From Triops longicaudatus (Eukaryota > Arthropoda > Branchiopoda > Notostraca > Triopsidae), in the NCBI GenBank assembly GCA_022885665.1, contig JAGQDJ010000034.1:248001-312000 (forward strand): 64,000 nt of DNA. The letters are read 5' to 3'. The notes under the pieces are model-generated. The model did no database searches. It was not told the origin of the DNA and worked only from the letters and a program-made list of their open reading frames with translations. This document shows positions 40,254 through 52,900 of the stretch, one piece after another. The first letter of the stretch is position 1, and every line of letters starts with the position of its first letter. Made by a program: the position numbers and the translations under genes.

Positions 40254-43109
40254 ATGAAACTGGGAATCGAACGCATCCTCCTTTTTTTCGCGTTGGTAAT
40301 CGGTACCCACAGTGGCAAAGGTAATACTTGCATTTCCTCTCAAATTCGCATGTGCGTCACAGAGAAAATTCCGTTATGCTTTCTCTCTGATCTCTGTTTC
40401 AGCATTTTCGTTGTTTTATTAATACCTCGATATTCCGTCAGTGTCAGAACCCACAGCGAACGGCAAAGTTGTTATTTGCTACTGGGAATCATGGGCTGTG
40501 TACCGGATGGGAGACGGCCAAAGTACTTTAAGTACGATAGACCCCACGCTTTGTACACACTTGATTTACACCTTCGCGGGCTTCGCAAAAGATAATATCA
40601 CCATTGCATCTATGGATCCATGGTGTGACCTATTCGTTTGTGGCAGCGGAGGAATGAGTATTACACCGAACACTCCAACTCCCCTTTGGCAGTTTAATGA
40701 GCCTTGATTTAGATAACTATCAAAACGCGGTGAACTTACGGAAAACGAACCCTAATCTGAAAGTTCTGATTGCCATTGGGGGCTGGAACGAGGGCTCAGC
40801 TAGGTTCTCGAACATGTCATCAACGGCGTATACGCGCCAAAAGTTCATTGCCAGGTAAGCATACTGATCGCACTAATTCCATCAAAGAATATACAACTGT
40901 CCATAATCTTCGGTCTTTATCCAAACTTTCAATACTGTGTGATGAAATAGGATCGGTGAACGTTGTAATATCTTCGAAATCGACACAATTTTCACATTTA
41001 TATGCGAAAAGTTACATAGTGTAAACGCTTAATAACTTTGTCACTTTTTTTTTATTGACTGACCGCGTAGGCTTTCGCCTATTGCGGTAAAACTGTTATA
41101 TACAGTCAAGGGAAACACAAAAATAACTTAAATAACAAACATATGAACCAAAAGAGAAGTGTACTTAGTACACTTGGGGAAAGGGAAAAGGGAGGGGGGG
41201 GGGGGAGGTAGGAAGGGGTAGTTATTTACAAGACGTTGGCTGCTTCCATAAATTGAACAATTGCTGGGAACACTTTGGGATTTGACAACATTTCTTGGGG
41301 ATTAAAGTGGACCTTATGGGAGCTTAACTCTCTTAGTAACAATGCTCTTTCCCTATTTAACTTGCGACAGTGAAATAGGAGATGGGCAAGGGTTTGGAAT
41401 GAACTTTGTCACTTTTTTACACGCTAAGAAAATGCACCCAAGCAAACGGTAGGCTATCCAACGGCACGGCGTTCGCACACATTTAAATCAGATGGCGAAA
41501 TCTGTGTGTAAGACTTCGCAGTTATTGCGACAGAAACATTTATTTTTTTATAACAATAAATTACGTAGCTACTAGGATATTTCGTGCCAGGATTCCGCAC
41601 TCCCTCTGCTGTATGTATAGCAAAACGAAGTTGACCGAGGCCGTTTTTTCATATTTTTTTCCCTTTTTGTTAGTGTTACTGTGCTGCATAAGTGCAGCAA
41701 ATGCTACTCTTGAGTATGTGGTCATTTTCTACAGTTGACTGTTAAGATTCTGTTAGTGTGGTGAGATTTCTACTCCAGTACGACTTTGACGGTTTGGATA
41801 TTGACTGGGAATACCCTACCGATCGCGGCGGCAAACCTGAAGATAAGGAGTACTTGACGCTTTTGTTACAAGTAAGCATTTGGAAGGGAGTCAGCTAGCT
41901 GGGCAAATTACTCCTACAGTTTCTTGTTAACTAATAGGAGCTACGTGCCGCTTTCGACGGAGTGGTACGCGATCCCGACAGAGGAAACCTGATCTTAACA
42001 GCAGCGTTACCAGCCTCTGCTCAAAGACTCGAGACGAGTTACGACTTGCCAAAGATCGCTCAGTAATTACTTAGGTGTGTAATAAAACCAATCTTATATT
42101 TCCACTCTCCTTCCAGAGCTGTGGACTACTTAAATGTCATGACCTACGATTATCACACGTTCACAGATGGCGCTTACCTGTACCATCACAGTGGAATGGA
42201 TTCCTTCGCTTCGGAAACTCCAGCCAATCGCACTCGTAACGTGGTAGGGCATTGACAAAATCCACCACAATTTCCATCTGCTCTAATTTGTTTCTCTTTG
42301 ACTTAGAAATACACCATCGAATTCTTGCTTTCCAATGGCGTTCCTGCCAATAAAATCGTAATGGGTAATATTTTGTTACTTTATAACCTATTCTACGGTG
42401 TCTTACGGTGTCTTATCTCGCCTTATTATGAGTAAGCCTGGGTCTAAAGTAGAGAAAAGGGTCAAAATAAAAGGCTCCTCGTCAAGATCTGCGGATTCGG
42501 TGTCGCCAGGGGGTGGGGGGAGGCGAAGAGTTATGGAAGTCTGCCCGCTGCCAGTAATAACCCATATATCTTTGCTAGGGATTGCGGCTTATGGCCGCAC
42601 CTTTCTTATGGCAAGTTCCAACGCGTTTCACATCTTCGATGACGCCAAAGGTCCTGGATCACCCGGCCAGTATACACAGTCTGATGGCACCTTAGCTTAC
42701 TATGAAGTGAGTGACAGGTTCATCTGGAGAAATCGTGACAAAATAGGTTTCTGTTTACTTTACGCAAGATCTGCACGATGTTAGCCCAAGGCGGGTTCAA
42801 TACTGAGTGGAATGAAACGGTCGTCGCCCCCTACTCGTACAACGATACCCTCTGGATTGGTTACGACGACTTCGATAGTGTTGTTGCAAAGGTAAAAACC
42901 GTATAGTCTTTCCAGGCTAATGAGATCAGTTGACCGTGTCATACGAATCTTGTTTACTGCATGTGTTGCAGGCCAACTACGCAGTCGAACAAGGGCTAGC
43001 AGGAGCGCTGGTGTGGGCCATTAGCGAAGATGACTGCAAGAACTTATGCGGGTTGGGCCAATGTCCTATTACCTCCACCATCAGCCTTGTATTCCAATAC
43101 AGCCGCTAA
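40254..43109 (+). CDS. Secreted chitinase, glycoside hydrolase family 18
   Basis: Predicted extracellular enzyme that cleaves beta-1,4 bonds in chitin. Ten exons: 40254-40320, 40442-40622, 40693-40854, 41757-41871, 41938-42062, 42117-42243, 42307-42364, 42579-42706, 42769-42891, 42972-43109; all phases agree, giving about 407 aa. The exon 2 donor (CCATG|gtgtga) is the least certain but restores the frame with exon 3. Residues 1-20 form a signal peptide (IERILLFFALVIG). Landmarks: KVVICYWESWAVYR (strand 1), LIYTFAGF, LKVLIAIGGWNEGS, the catalytic FDGLDIDWEYP with the DxxDxDxE acid, VMTYDYH (substrate and Tyr-Asp contacts), IAAYGRTF, and GALVWAISEDD near the end. All active-site elements are intact. 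There is no C-terminal chitin-binding (CBM14) domain; the protein stops shortly after a CKNLCGLGQC segment. Intron 3 carries a truncated LINE. Confidence 0.95.
41051..41401 (-). mobile_element. 5'-truncated LINE, 3' end, in chitinase intron 3
   Basis: On the minus strand an open frame (41401 to stop at 41226) encodes about 57 residues including TLAHLLFHCRKLNRERALLL and PAIVQFMEAANVL then stop, the familiar carboxyl end of non-LTR retrotransposon ORF2 proteins (HLLFHC motif with a short helical tail). A 3' untranslated part with a long C run (minus strand) follows and ends in a short A run. The insert is flanked by perfect 17-bp repeats AACTTTGTCACTTTTTT at 41034-41050 and 41402-41418, the target-site duplication expected of target-primed reverse transcription. 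Only the last part of the element was copied. Confidence 0.8.
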
Positions 43110-43949
43110 TCCCTCGGCGTGTCGGGTGTCGATGTGAGCGGCACGAAGAAAAGAGAACAATTGTCCCTTGTCTGCCACCCTGTACGCCGTAATTACTGTA
43201 CAGCTGCGTGCAGTTAACATGAAATTCTGTCCAAAACGGTGATAATTAGTTTTTGTGCCATTATCTTTAAACTTTTTTCGAATAAATCCTCTGCAACTGA
43301 AAAAAAAACTGGCTATAGAACTATTAACCAGCTTTAACAACCCTAAATGCGGCAAATTGTTCAGATTTGCGGCCTAAGGCGTCTTAATAAATGCTTACGG
43401 AACTTCTGGCAACAAAAGAAGAAAAAATGAAAATATTTCACCTTTTTGTCACTTTTTTCCCCCGTAGCGTATACTACACAACTACTTAATTCGTAGCAAG
43501 ACATAGAGAAGGAAAAAGCTGGCTCTTTATGAGATCCCAGCTCTGTGTAAAGAAGTCTTTGGGTCCAGTTGGGGGGAAAAAATCCAGCAATATATGGAGT
43601 AGCAAACGGCAAGTTTTTAGCTTGAGTCTTTTGTACGCGAGCCGCACCCAAAAAAGCAGGTCTTCCACATCCTCTGTTCCCGTAGCTTTCGCTCTGCGGT
43701 TTTTTGTGAGCTTACAAATGTCCCTTACTTGCAGTTAACAAACACTCTTTAACTTCTTATCGAAAGTCTAACAGCTTCGTGCGGTTTCGATAAAAACCCC
43801 AGAGCGGATGCAATCTTGCAAAAGCTTTTCCGAACGACCTGTACTCTTTAAAGTTTACGTTTCTGTCAGATGAAAACAGTTTGCACTAGATACTGGCAGG
43901 GTCAAGTGTTTTTAAGGTGTTCCTGACTTACGCTGTCGACGAAAACAAA
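43110..43949. other. Intergenic region, chitinase 3' end to transglutaminase start
   Basis: Holds the chitinase 3' untranslated region with AATAAA at 43281-43286, about 170 bases past the stop, then the upstream region of the transglutaminase. No clear TATA box. Confidence 0.6.
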
Positions 43950-46900
43950 ATGACGACTCTCAATTTGTTTAGCGTGGACGATTACATGCTTAACTTGTAC
44001 AACAAACTTGCAAGTGATTTGGCCGAACGCAGACGCTACGACCGCGTACTAACAAATTTGAACGGCAAGTACCTATTTCAATCTGTTTGTTGCAACAATC
44101 AAGAATCATTGACGAAATCGGGTCGGTTTTTCAAAAAAGTACGGCACTTTCAAACTCAAAATTAGTCGTTTGCAGTTAGCAGAGACAGTGCTGGAAGACA
44201 AATTCCAATACCCCATGTTCGGTGGTGAGGTGCAATCCAACCTATCGGAAAAAATCTTTTCCCAATTAGCTTAGCTTCTTTCTGTTTAGCAACGCAAAGA
44301 AATTTTCTGTGTGTTAACTCTCGAAAATAAACCGGTAAGCAGAGTAAGTTCTGGTTTTAGAGTAAAAAGGAAAGACCTAAAAGGAGCAAAGTACCTGGCG
44401 CCCGATGGCGCGTGAGACCCATTTCAAGCTGTGCGACAAAAAATTCCTACGATTACCTAGCAAGCGTGAGAATCAGAAACGCGTAGAGTCTGTAAGCTAC
44501 TTATTTCACTAATTTAAATTGCATTCAATTCACACGCTTAAACCAGTAATATTTGTATAGCAGTTCACCAAAATATTCACTTTCGAATATTTGACGGAAA
44601 GTTGCCCCTTTTTGTAAAAAAATACATGTATTACTTGTAACTTTGTACTTAACCCACACCTATATCAAGGAATCTTCTACTATCGTTTTTTACACTACTA
44701 AGTAAGCTTTTCCCCAGTTTAAGTAATAAAATTCTCAAAAACTAGCCGCCCTCGCAAGTCAGCCTCGTCCTCAATCGCGGAACATCGCGAAACACCCCTA
44801 TAAAATCTCAAAATATAAGCGAACGCGGCTTTCCTTGACAACGACAGTCGACACAGCTATCCATAAATGATACACAAAGATATGTGTACGAAAAAAAAAA
44901 TCTGTCTCGATCTTTAAAGCAGGGTAATTCATTTCCTGGGACTTTTGGATAAGCCCTCGTATTACGAATACACGTGTAAATCATATGCAACTCATAGATT
45001 CTGTGCGAGCAAGTCTTTCAAATTTGCAGCTTAACGCGACTTCATCCAAAGTGGAAGTTTTACGCAAAAGAAATCGCCAAAGACAGGCCAGGGAAAGGTC
45101 CGATGATCCAACTAATAAATCATTGTTGTACACTTTCATCCGCAGCCTTCGAGAAACCGGTGGGCATTTTGGAAATTGATAAAGTCTACTTGTATCCCAA
45201 GGAAAATGCCGAGGAGCATCATACCAAGAAATATGAGTTAGTACATCGCCAACCGGCCAGTCTCGTCATTAGACGCGGCCAGCCCTTTTATTTGGTCGTT
45301 CGTTTTGTGGGAGGGCGTACTTTTGATCCCAAGCGCGACACTCTAGCTCTTACGCTCAACTTTGGTAAAAACGAGCTTCATTTCTGCACTGAATCCCCTT
45401 TCATACCCTTGGCCTTCCCACCCTTTTTTCGCACGCGTCTGTAAATCGCCATGAAAACGATTATCACAAAGTATATTTCTTTGTAAAACCCTCCTGAACC
45501 TTTCCTCCCCAGGTCCTAACCCTGTTGGTACCAACGGTACTCAAGCCTTGCTGACCGTAACGGACGCGACTGAGTTTACGAAGCCTGAGTCCTCATGGGA
45601 CATCCGCATACAAGGCCAAGAAAAAGATTCAGTTACGCTCCAAGTAAGTACGACCCAGGCTCTCCGAAAAGCCACTTGCCCGTCGACCCCAAAGCTCTGA
45701 TAGGGCTCGAGTCGGATTCGCCCTGTTGCGATGCTAAGCTCACCCTTTACTCCCCTCACAAAAACTTTGAAAATTTTATTGCGCCTGCTTTGTTTTAGAT
45801 CCAAATACCTGCCAATGTCCCAGTAGGATTATGGAAATGTACGCTACGGACTGGCGAGATCGCCAGCAGACAAAAAGTGAAGATCTACAACTGCCCCGAG
45901 GATATTTACATTCTCTTCAACCCCTGGTGTCACGGTGAGTACATGAGCAACAACTAGAGCATAGCGAATAGCGGTTAAATTTCCTCTCAGCAACCCCAAC
46001 TACGATTTGCAGACCCGTATGGTCATACTCAGGGCAACTGCATGTTAATCAAAATCATATTCATAATTATTAGGTAAAAGTTCAATAAACTCAAACCAAG
46101 AAGAAATTTAAAATCACTCTAACTCAAATTCTTTACATTGACTTTTAAGCCATTCAAGTTAGCCATGTGAAATAATTTTTCGAATGCAAATCATAATTTT
46201 TAAAAAATCGAAACCAAATATAGTAAAATCTTGTTTCAGCATATAACCAGGGAATAGTGAAAATTATTCGGTGTCTTCGAAGCTCGTTATCACACGTTTA
46301 TTATAGAGTGAAATCTCGCTCTAACGTACACGCAGGGAAAAAATGTTTTGTGTTATCCAAATGTACGTAATAGCTAATATTGGAAGAGACGCTTTTCGTT
46401 TCGCTGGGATTTGTGTCTTGAACAAAATAGCCCATTGTACGTTATAGCGATAATTTTACTGTATATATTTCCACGATTGTAAAATTCGTCCGCGACAGTT
46501 CGTTATAAAAGGGTTCACTATAACGAAATTCAATTATAATGAAAGGACATAAGACAAGATTAAGTTTAAGGCACCGAGGAGTATAAGAAATTCAGAGAAA
46601 AAAAAATAACTTCTGTACTGATTTTTTTTTCGCATTACGTTGCACGAAACTTACGTTAAAAAAAGTCCAACAAACTTTTGTCGATCATTTCTAATACAAG
46701 TCTGGTTAAATTTGATAATCTTAAACACATTATTTTTTTAAGTCAAACAGTGGTCAAATGCAAATAAAACTTTAACCAAACTAAACTGAATTTAAATCAA
46801 GTTCACAAAGATGCACCGTAGTCTTCGGCGTGGAAAGAAAAGTATACGAATAATAGCTATTTCTTAGTTCAAGGCTAGGACAACTGTAAAACATTCCGCC

Positions 46901-49900
46901 AGTTTTAGTGCGATTTTGCTCGATTCTCCCACAGTTTTTCGTTTACGGTAGCCAGGAGTGTCTCCCCAAAAATGGTTTTCTTGAACTTCCTTCATGCTTT
47001 GCGACTCACGTCGCGCAGTACTCGGTGCACCCAGGCGTCGAATTGGACGACACCCTGAGTCGTTTTCACGTTTTGAACACTTTCAAACCATTGGCACAAA
47101 CTTTCTTCAGACCACATTTTCTTTTCATTGTGCTAAAACTCTCCTTAAAAAGAGAGAGTTTACCGCTAAACTCAAGTAAATACTTTCAAAAATGGAAAAC
47201 ACATTCTGCACCAATCGTGCAACGAAAGACGGAGCCTGTAACAATAAACTTTACTGCACATGCAAGGTCTATCCAGATAAGTCTTGTCGAAAACAAGGAA
47301 GTTATACTATGCTGCTAAGTGCAGTAAAATGAGTTATACATTGTGTTGCTTAGATTATTAAAATTTGTTAATAGCACTGTTTACAGATCATTAGTAACTG
47401 ATATTTCGAAACCGATCGACCATTAACCCGTTAAACCAGTGCTTCTCAATAGCTTTCACCAATTACCTAAATGGCCAGTCTGGAAAATCTTGTTATCCAA
47501 AGTAACAAAAACTTCGTCGAAAGAGTAGTTGAAAAAATTTAATGAAGAGAACATACGTTTCAAGATACGGCACCCAACCGATGAATAGGGAAACCACATT
47601 TGAGGTGTTCGGGTGATTTTGCGTAAACTTTTCAAATTTGGTTTGTCTCGCCACTAAAATTTTGAATTGCAATATCTTACGCCTGTCATCGTGCATTATC
47701 GTGAAAAGGTATTAAATACATTATCAATAATACCTAATGTTTAAATTTAAAAAAATCGCCTCGTAATTTCATTAGAGCCATTGTAAGTTTTTTTCCCGCT
47801 TCCCAAGAATATCACTGTAGTTCGAGTTTGACAGTTACTACCTGTGAAAATTGACTAACCTTCTCAAGAGAATAACTAAAAAGCAGCTGGTGGATTTGAC
47901 TTCTGGTTTCGCCAAAAACTTTATTTCAATGGTGCTTTCATGCACATGAAAAACTAATTTTCGAGTTTTTAAGAAATTGACATTTTATTCGTTAGGAGAA
48001 CATTTTAGCAAGAACGTTTCGTAAACTATTTTGATGGTGTGTTGCAAAAGTATATGTAAATGTATTAAATGTAAATGTATTAAAAGTTTACTGTGTCAAA
48101 GACCCTGGTGAAATGTTGAACAGTTTCGGTGAAATCGCCCGAACCGTTGAACATATAATTCTCACACATCTCGTTACGTACCCACTGACTTCAAAATGAA
48201 ATTAGAGCGTACACTCAAATGGCACTTACGACTACTACTATTTTAACATTTTAGTTCTTTCAGATTGAAAATCCTCTTAGAACCAAATTTAGGACAATGT
48301 ATTCCTAATGTTTTCTTGAGATGTCCTCCGTTACCCAAAACCAAGCTATTTTTATCCAATTTTGGGTAATTTACCTACTACTGAGAAGCAGCGAGTTACT
48401 ATCACTACTTTGTGGTCCATAGAAATCTTTCCTTTCATTTGGTATACGTTTACTACACGAGGTGAGATTTTTCCCCAGAAATATCAGCGCTTACATGGGA
48501 AAGAGGTTTTGGAACCTTTCTAAACAGACCGGGTGCAAATTCAGGGAAAATGCAAGTCCGTCGAAATTTAGATCTTTCTTTCTTTTCAGTCAAATAAACT
48601 TTATTGTGATATCCTCAAAATCTAACCAACATAGTGTATGGGGGAAACTGAGAGAATTCTCCAAGTTACAGTGTTAAAAAACAGTGGCGTCGTGCACTTC
48701 AAAAATTGGGGTGGCCGATTTTGCATTTCTTGTAAGAAGGTGTTACTTTTTTTCAGGTTTACAAATTTTGAAAACGGGTGATACCTTTTTTTTTCAAGAT
48801 GGCAAAATTTTTTTTTGGGGGGGCCGGGCTCCCCCCCCCCCCCGCCCCTTATGGCACGACGCCTCTGTTAAAAAAGTTTCACCCGATAACGGAAGAAAAA
48901 CACCATCCTCATTCCCGCGATTTTAGGGGCTTCATTTTCTTCCAATAAGTATCAAAATTTTTCATAAGAAATTGTTTTCTGAATGGTAGTTTTCCATGCC
49001 CTCTATAACCAGTTTTACCATTTATCGCGAAAAAATGAAACGGGACCCAGAATGGTGTTTTTCTTCCTTATACTGGTGAAATTTTGTTCAGTGTATCGAT
49101 CTTAAATTGGTCTTTTTTTTTTAAAAAAAGTACCAATTTGATTTATGTTTCGCTTGGCAAACCACTAATATTTACCATCTATTCACCTACAAAGGCGGCA
49201 ATTTACTTTGCTTAAGCTGAGTCAGAGGTAAAAAAAAAATCGCAAATCAAGAAATTTTAAATAATTTCAGCGGTTGAAAATCAAGTTAGTCTATTTTTTC
49301 CAGTGTTTGTGACTTGGTTTTTGTGAAATAGATCTTGTGAAAACAGTTGGCAAGTATGTTGGTGGGGGGAGAGAAAGCTAGTTTTCAATTATGTTTTCCA
49401 AAAATATTCTATCGTGTCGCAGTTCGACGAACTATGCAAGTCAGAGACTTAAAGGATTTAGAAAGATACCTCAAGCCAATCGAATCTCTTCTTAAGTCAC
49501 TTAGACTCAAGAGCTTAAACCAGCCCAAATCGTAGACGCCTCTTAATCCAAGTATTTCTGCTGAACAGGATTGTGCACGAAAGTAACCCCTGTCTTACCG
49601 GGTCAGCTACTTTTTCTTTCGACGATACGTTATGCCCATTTGACTTGTGACTTCCATTCGATAGTTATATTCCGGGCTAACATTATGCATGACAAAGTTT
49701 CGCAAAATAACTCACGCACAACCCATCAAACTTACATTTGTATGTTGTCCTTTCTCTTCATTTAAGCTGACACAACGCATATGGAATGTACGGAAGACTT
49801 GGAGGAATACGTGATGAACGAAGTGGGCAAAATTTGGATAGGCTCGTACGCCGCTGCTCGGGGACGTGAATGGGTTTACGGCCAGTTTGCTGATTCGGCG

Positions 49901-52900
49901 TTGCCTGTCACTATCTATTTGCTGGAAAGATCGCGTTTAGCCTATGCTTCACGTGGCAACCCTATTCTCGTAGTTCGAGCTCTGACAGCCATGGTAAGCT
50001 GGGCAGATCTTGAGCGAGAAAAACGTGACCCGCGTTTCTTCCTGACAACAGCTGACCCTCTGCATCAATAAGCCTTTTCAAAACCCTTTCTTAGCCATCG
50101 CATTTATGAGATACTTTCACTTGTAGGTCAACTCCAATGACGGCGACAACGGCGTCTTGGAGGGGCGATGGGATGGCGAGTACAATGACGGCACCGCGCC
50201 TGCAGCATGGACAGGCAGCGTTAAAATCTTGGAAGAATACTTGCAGAAACGGCGATCCGTCAAGTACGGTCAATGCTGGGTTTTCGCTGGCGTCCTCAAT
50301 ACTCGTAAGAATGCTTGGCCGCCTTTTTTTCTCGTCTTCTTGTAGAGCGGACTTTTTTCTTTTTCTTTCCTGCCGCTTTTACTTGCTTTTCTCTCTCGTG
50401 GAGAAGAAATAATAACCGAGGAGACAGGAAAAGTTGACTTTTTGAATCGTTGGGCTGGAAAAACGTTTCGGTGGGTTTTCTAATTTTTCATTTTCATGCA
50501 AAATAGTATGCCGTGCATTGGGCATCCCCGCTCGTCCCGTGTCGAATTTAGTGTCCGCTCACGACGCCAACTCTACGTTAACCATCGATCGTTATTACGA
50601 TACCAAAGGCAACGAGTTGCAGCACGATCCATTAAATCCGGATGGAGGCAAGGATTCGGTGTGGAATTTCCATGTTTGGGTAGAAGCTTGGATGGCTCGG
50701 CCTGATTTACCCAAGGGTTATGGTGGCTGGCAAGTCATTGATGCCACGCCACAGGAGAGATCCGGAGGTATAATAAACCCCTGCGCAATAGAAACCCTCC
50801 CCCTTTTGTACAGTAACAACAAGGCTACAAGTACCCCATGCCCATTGCTTTATAACTTTTGCAAGACTGGCAATTCCACACAGTAATCCCTTATGTTGTC
50901 TTTTTCACCCCTTTCGGCTCTTATTTTCGACGCTGTAAAAAAAAAAAAAGAATTCTACCAATGCGGACCGACTTCGGTGGAAGCCGTCAAGAACGGACAA
51001 GTCGGGCTGTCTTACGATGTGCCGTTTGTTCTAGCGGAAGTTAATGCCGATTTGATTTCATGGAGAGAGGATCCCAAAGCAGACAACGGCTTTCGGAGAG
51101 TCGCTACGGATAATTACCAGTAAACACTCAAAAGCATTCCCTTCTAGCACGGAAACGTTAGACCTAAGCATGAAATCGAAAGGCTTAGCTTGGTTAACAG
51201 TCAATTCAATTCTGGTAATAACGAGAATGGCAATAATAGCGGGTTGACTTTCCCAGTTTTCTTTCAAAGATAATGCAAGTACTCAACAACGAAAGCGACT
51301 GATTGGAATAGCAGAACTGAGCGTCGTTAGCTTTGCATTTCATAACGTTTTTCTCGTTGTTTTGACCATTTCCTCTTGTCAGCTTCGACAATTAAAGGTA
51401 ATAACGAAAAATGAAACCAAATTCATAGAGAACACCACGACAACGTTCAGGTTTGCCAAAACGTCAGTATTTGAGAATCAATGAATTCTTTAAAACTGTT
51501 ATGTGTTGGACAACAGCCCACGAACATATTTTCGATTTTATGAATAGCCACATCACGCTTGTCCTGGTGATCGAGCCCTAAGCACTTTCGATTTAATTGT
51601 ATGATTGTTGTTCTGCTCGAAGAAGTAGTCTGCCTTGATAAACCGAAGTTCAAGTTAAAGGATCTGTACATTTGCCTCTTTAAAATCTCTGTCATGCAAC
51701 TGGGCGATTTAAGCAATCAGTATTAAATTAAATTAACTATGCATTTAATTTAATTCTGATATACGAATGTTCAGAATTGGACGGCAGATTCTAACAAAAA
51801 AAGTTAAAGTGTTCGACCGTATTGCGGACGGAGATGTTCAAGACATTACCACCAATTACAAGTCTCTTGAAGGTAAGCATCTTTCTCTTATATAAGGTTT
51901 ACGCTGAAGACAAGCGTTAACATGAACTGACGGATGAGCAGGTACTCCTGAAGAACGTATGAGCATTATGACCGCGGCCAGACTCTCCGGCTCGCGCGTT
52001 AGGCGTTTTGTGGATTTCGCCGAAAGTGTGAACGAAGACGTTATATTTCAGCTAACCGAAATCGACCAAGTTGCTGTCGGAGATCCTTTCAATATCACCG
52101 TCAAAATCGAAGTCAGTTTGGTCTTGTGTGCTTTTGTGTTAACTTCACTAACAATTGGGTTCTTTACAAAACTCTTTCATCCTCTGCACCCTGGCACCCA
52201 TTCATACCACAATAGAATCGTTCCTCTGAGAAACGCACGGTAATTGAAATGCGTCTTTGACGGACCAGTTGAACTTCTCTTTTTTTCTGGTAGGTTACCA
52301 TAGTACTCAGTAGCAGCAGCATTTACTACACCGGAGTCAAAGCCGAAGAAGTGAAAAGAGCCAATGGATATTTTGTTCTACAACCCAGTGCCCGTAAGAA
52401 ACTCACAAAGCTATTAAAAATTTCTAGTTCAATAGTAATGTATCACATATTCTTATAATTATAACTGAATACCATTACAATTATGTATAATTATGCTGTA
52501 AATAGGCTACATTATTATATTATACGTACACTTTCGTGACCATTATTTTCACAACTCTCGTCACGGATTGTAATTAAGCAAATAATAAAATTGCATTCTA
52601 TGGCGAAAGTAACACTATTGCATTATGCCACACAGGTGAAGAAATAAAGAAAACTATCCATGCTTCTGATTATTTAAGCAAGCTGGTCGAGTACGGATTG
52701 ATGAAAATCTATGCTATGGCCTCTGTCAAAGAAACAAACCAAGCGTGGGCGGCAGAAGACGACTTCCAAGTCATCAAACCTCAACTTGACATCAAAGTGA
52801 CTTTTTTATTTTCATAAGGATGTATATTTTTCTTGTGTTCAATTACTAGTCATTTCGACAGTGGTCTTTCATTCATAGGTCCCCGCCGTATGCAAAGTAG

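Noticed and set aside
40442..40705. Reading straight through chitinase exon 2 to its downstream stop
   Set aside because: The sequence after DPW loses similarity to family 18 and ends in a stop; a 70-bp intron from 40623 to 40692 restores both frame and family match.
41190..41205. Poly-G run as a separate repeat or G-quadruplex feature
   Set aside because: It lies inside the LINE 3' untranslated region and is explained by that element.
45028..45095. Basic segment (VEVLRKRNRQRQARE) as an extra transglutaminase exon
   Set aside because: Its donor phase does not match the next exon, and the remaining intron would be only about 50 bp; the GC-donor join from 44064 fits better.
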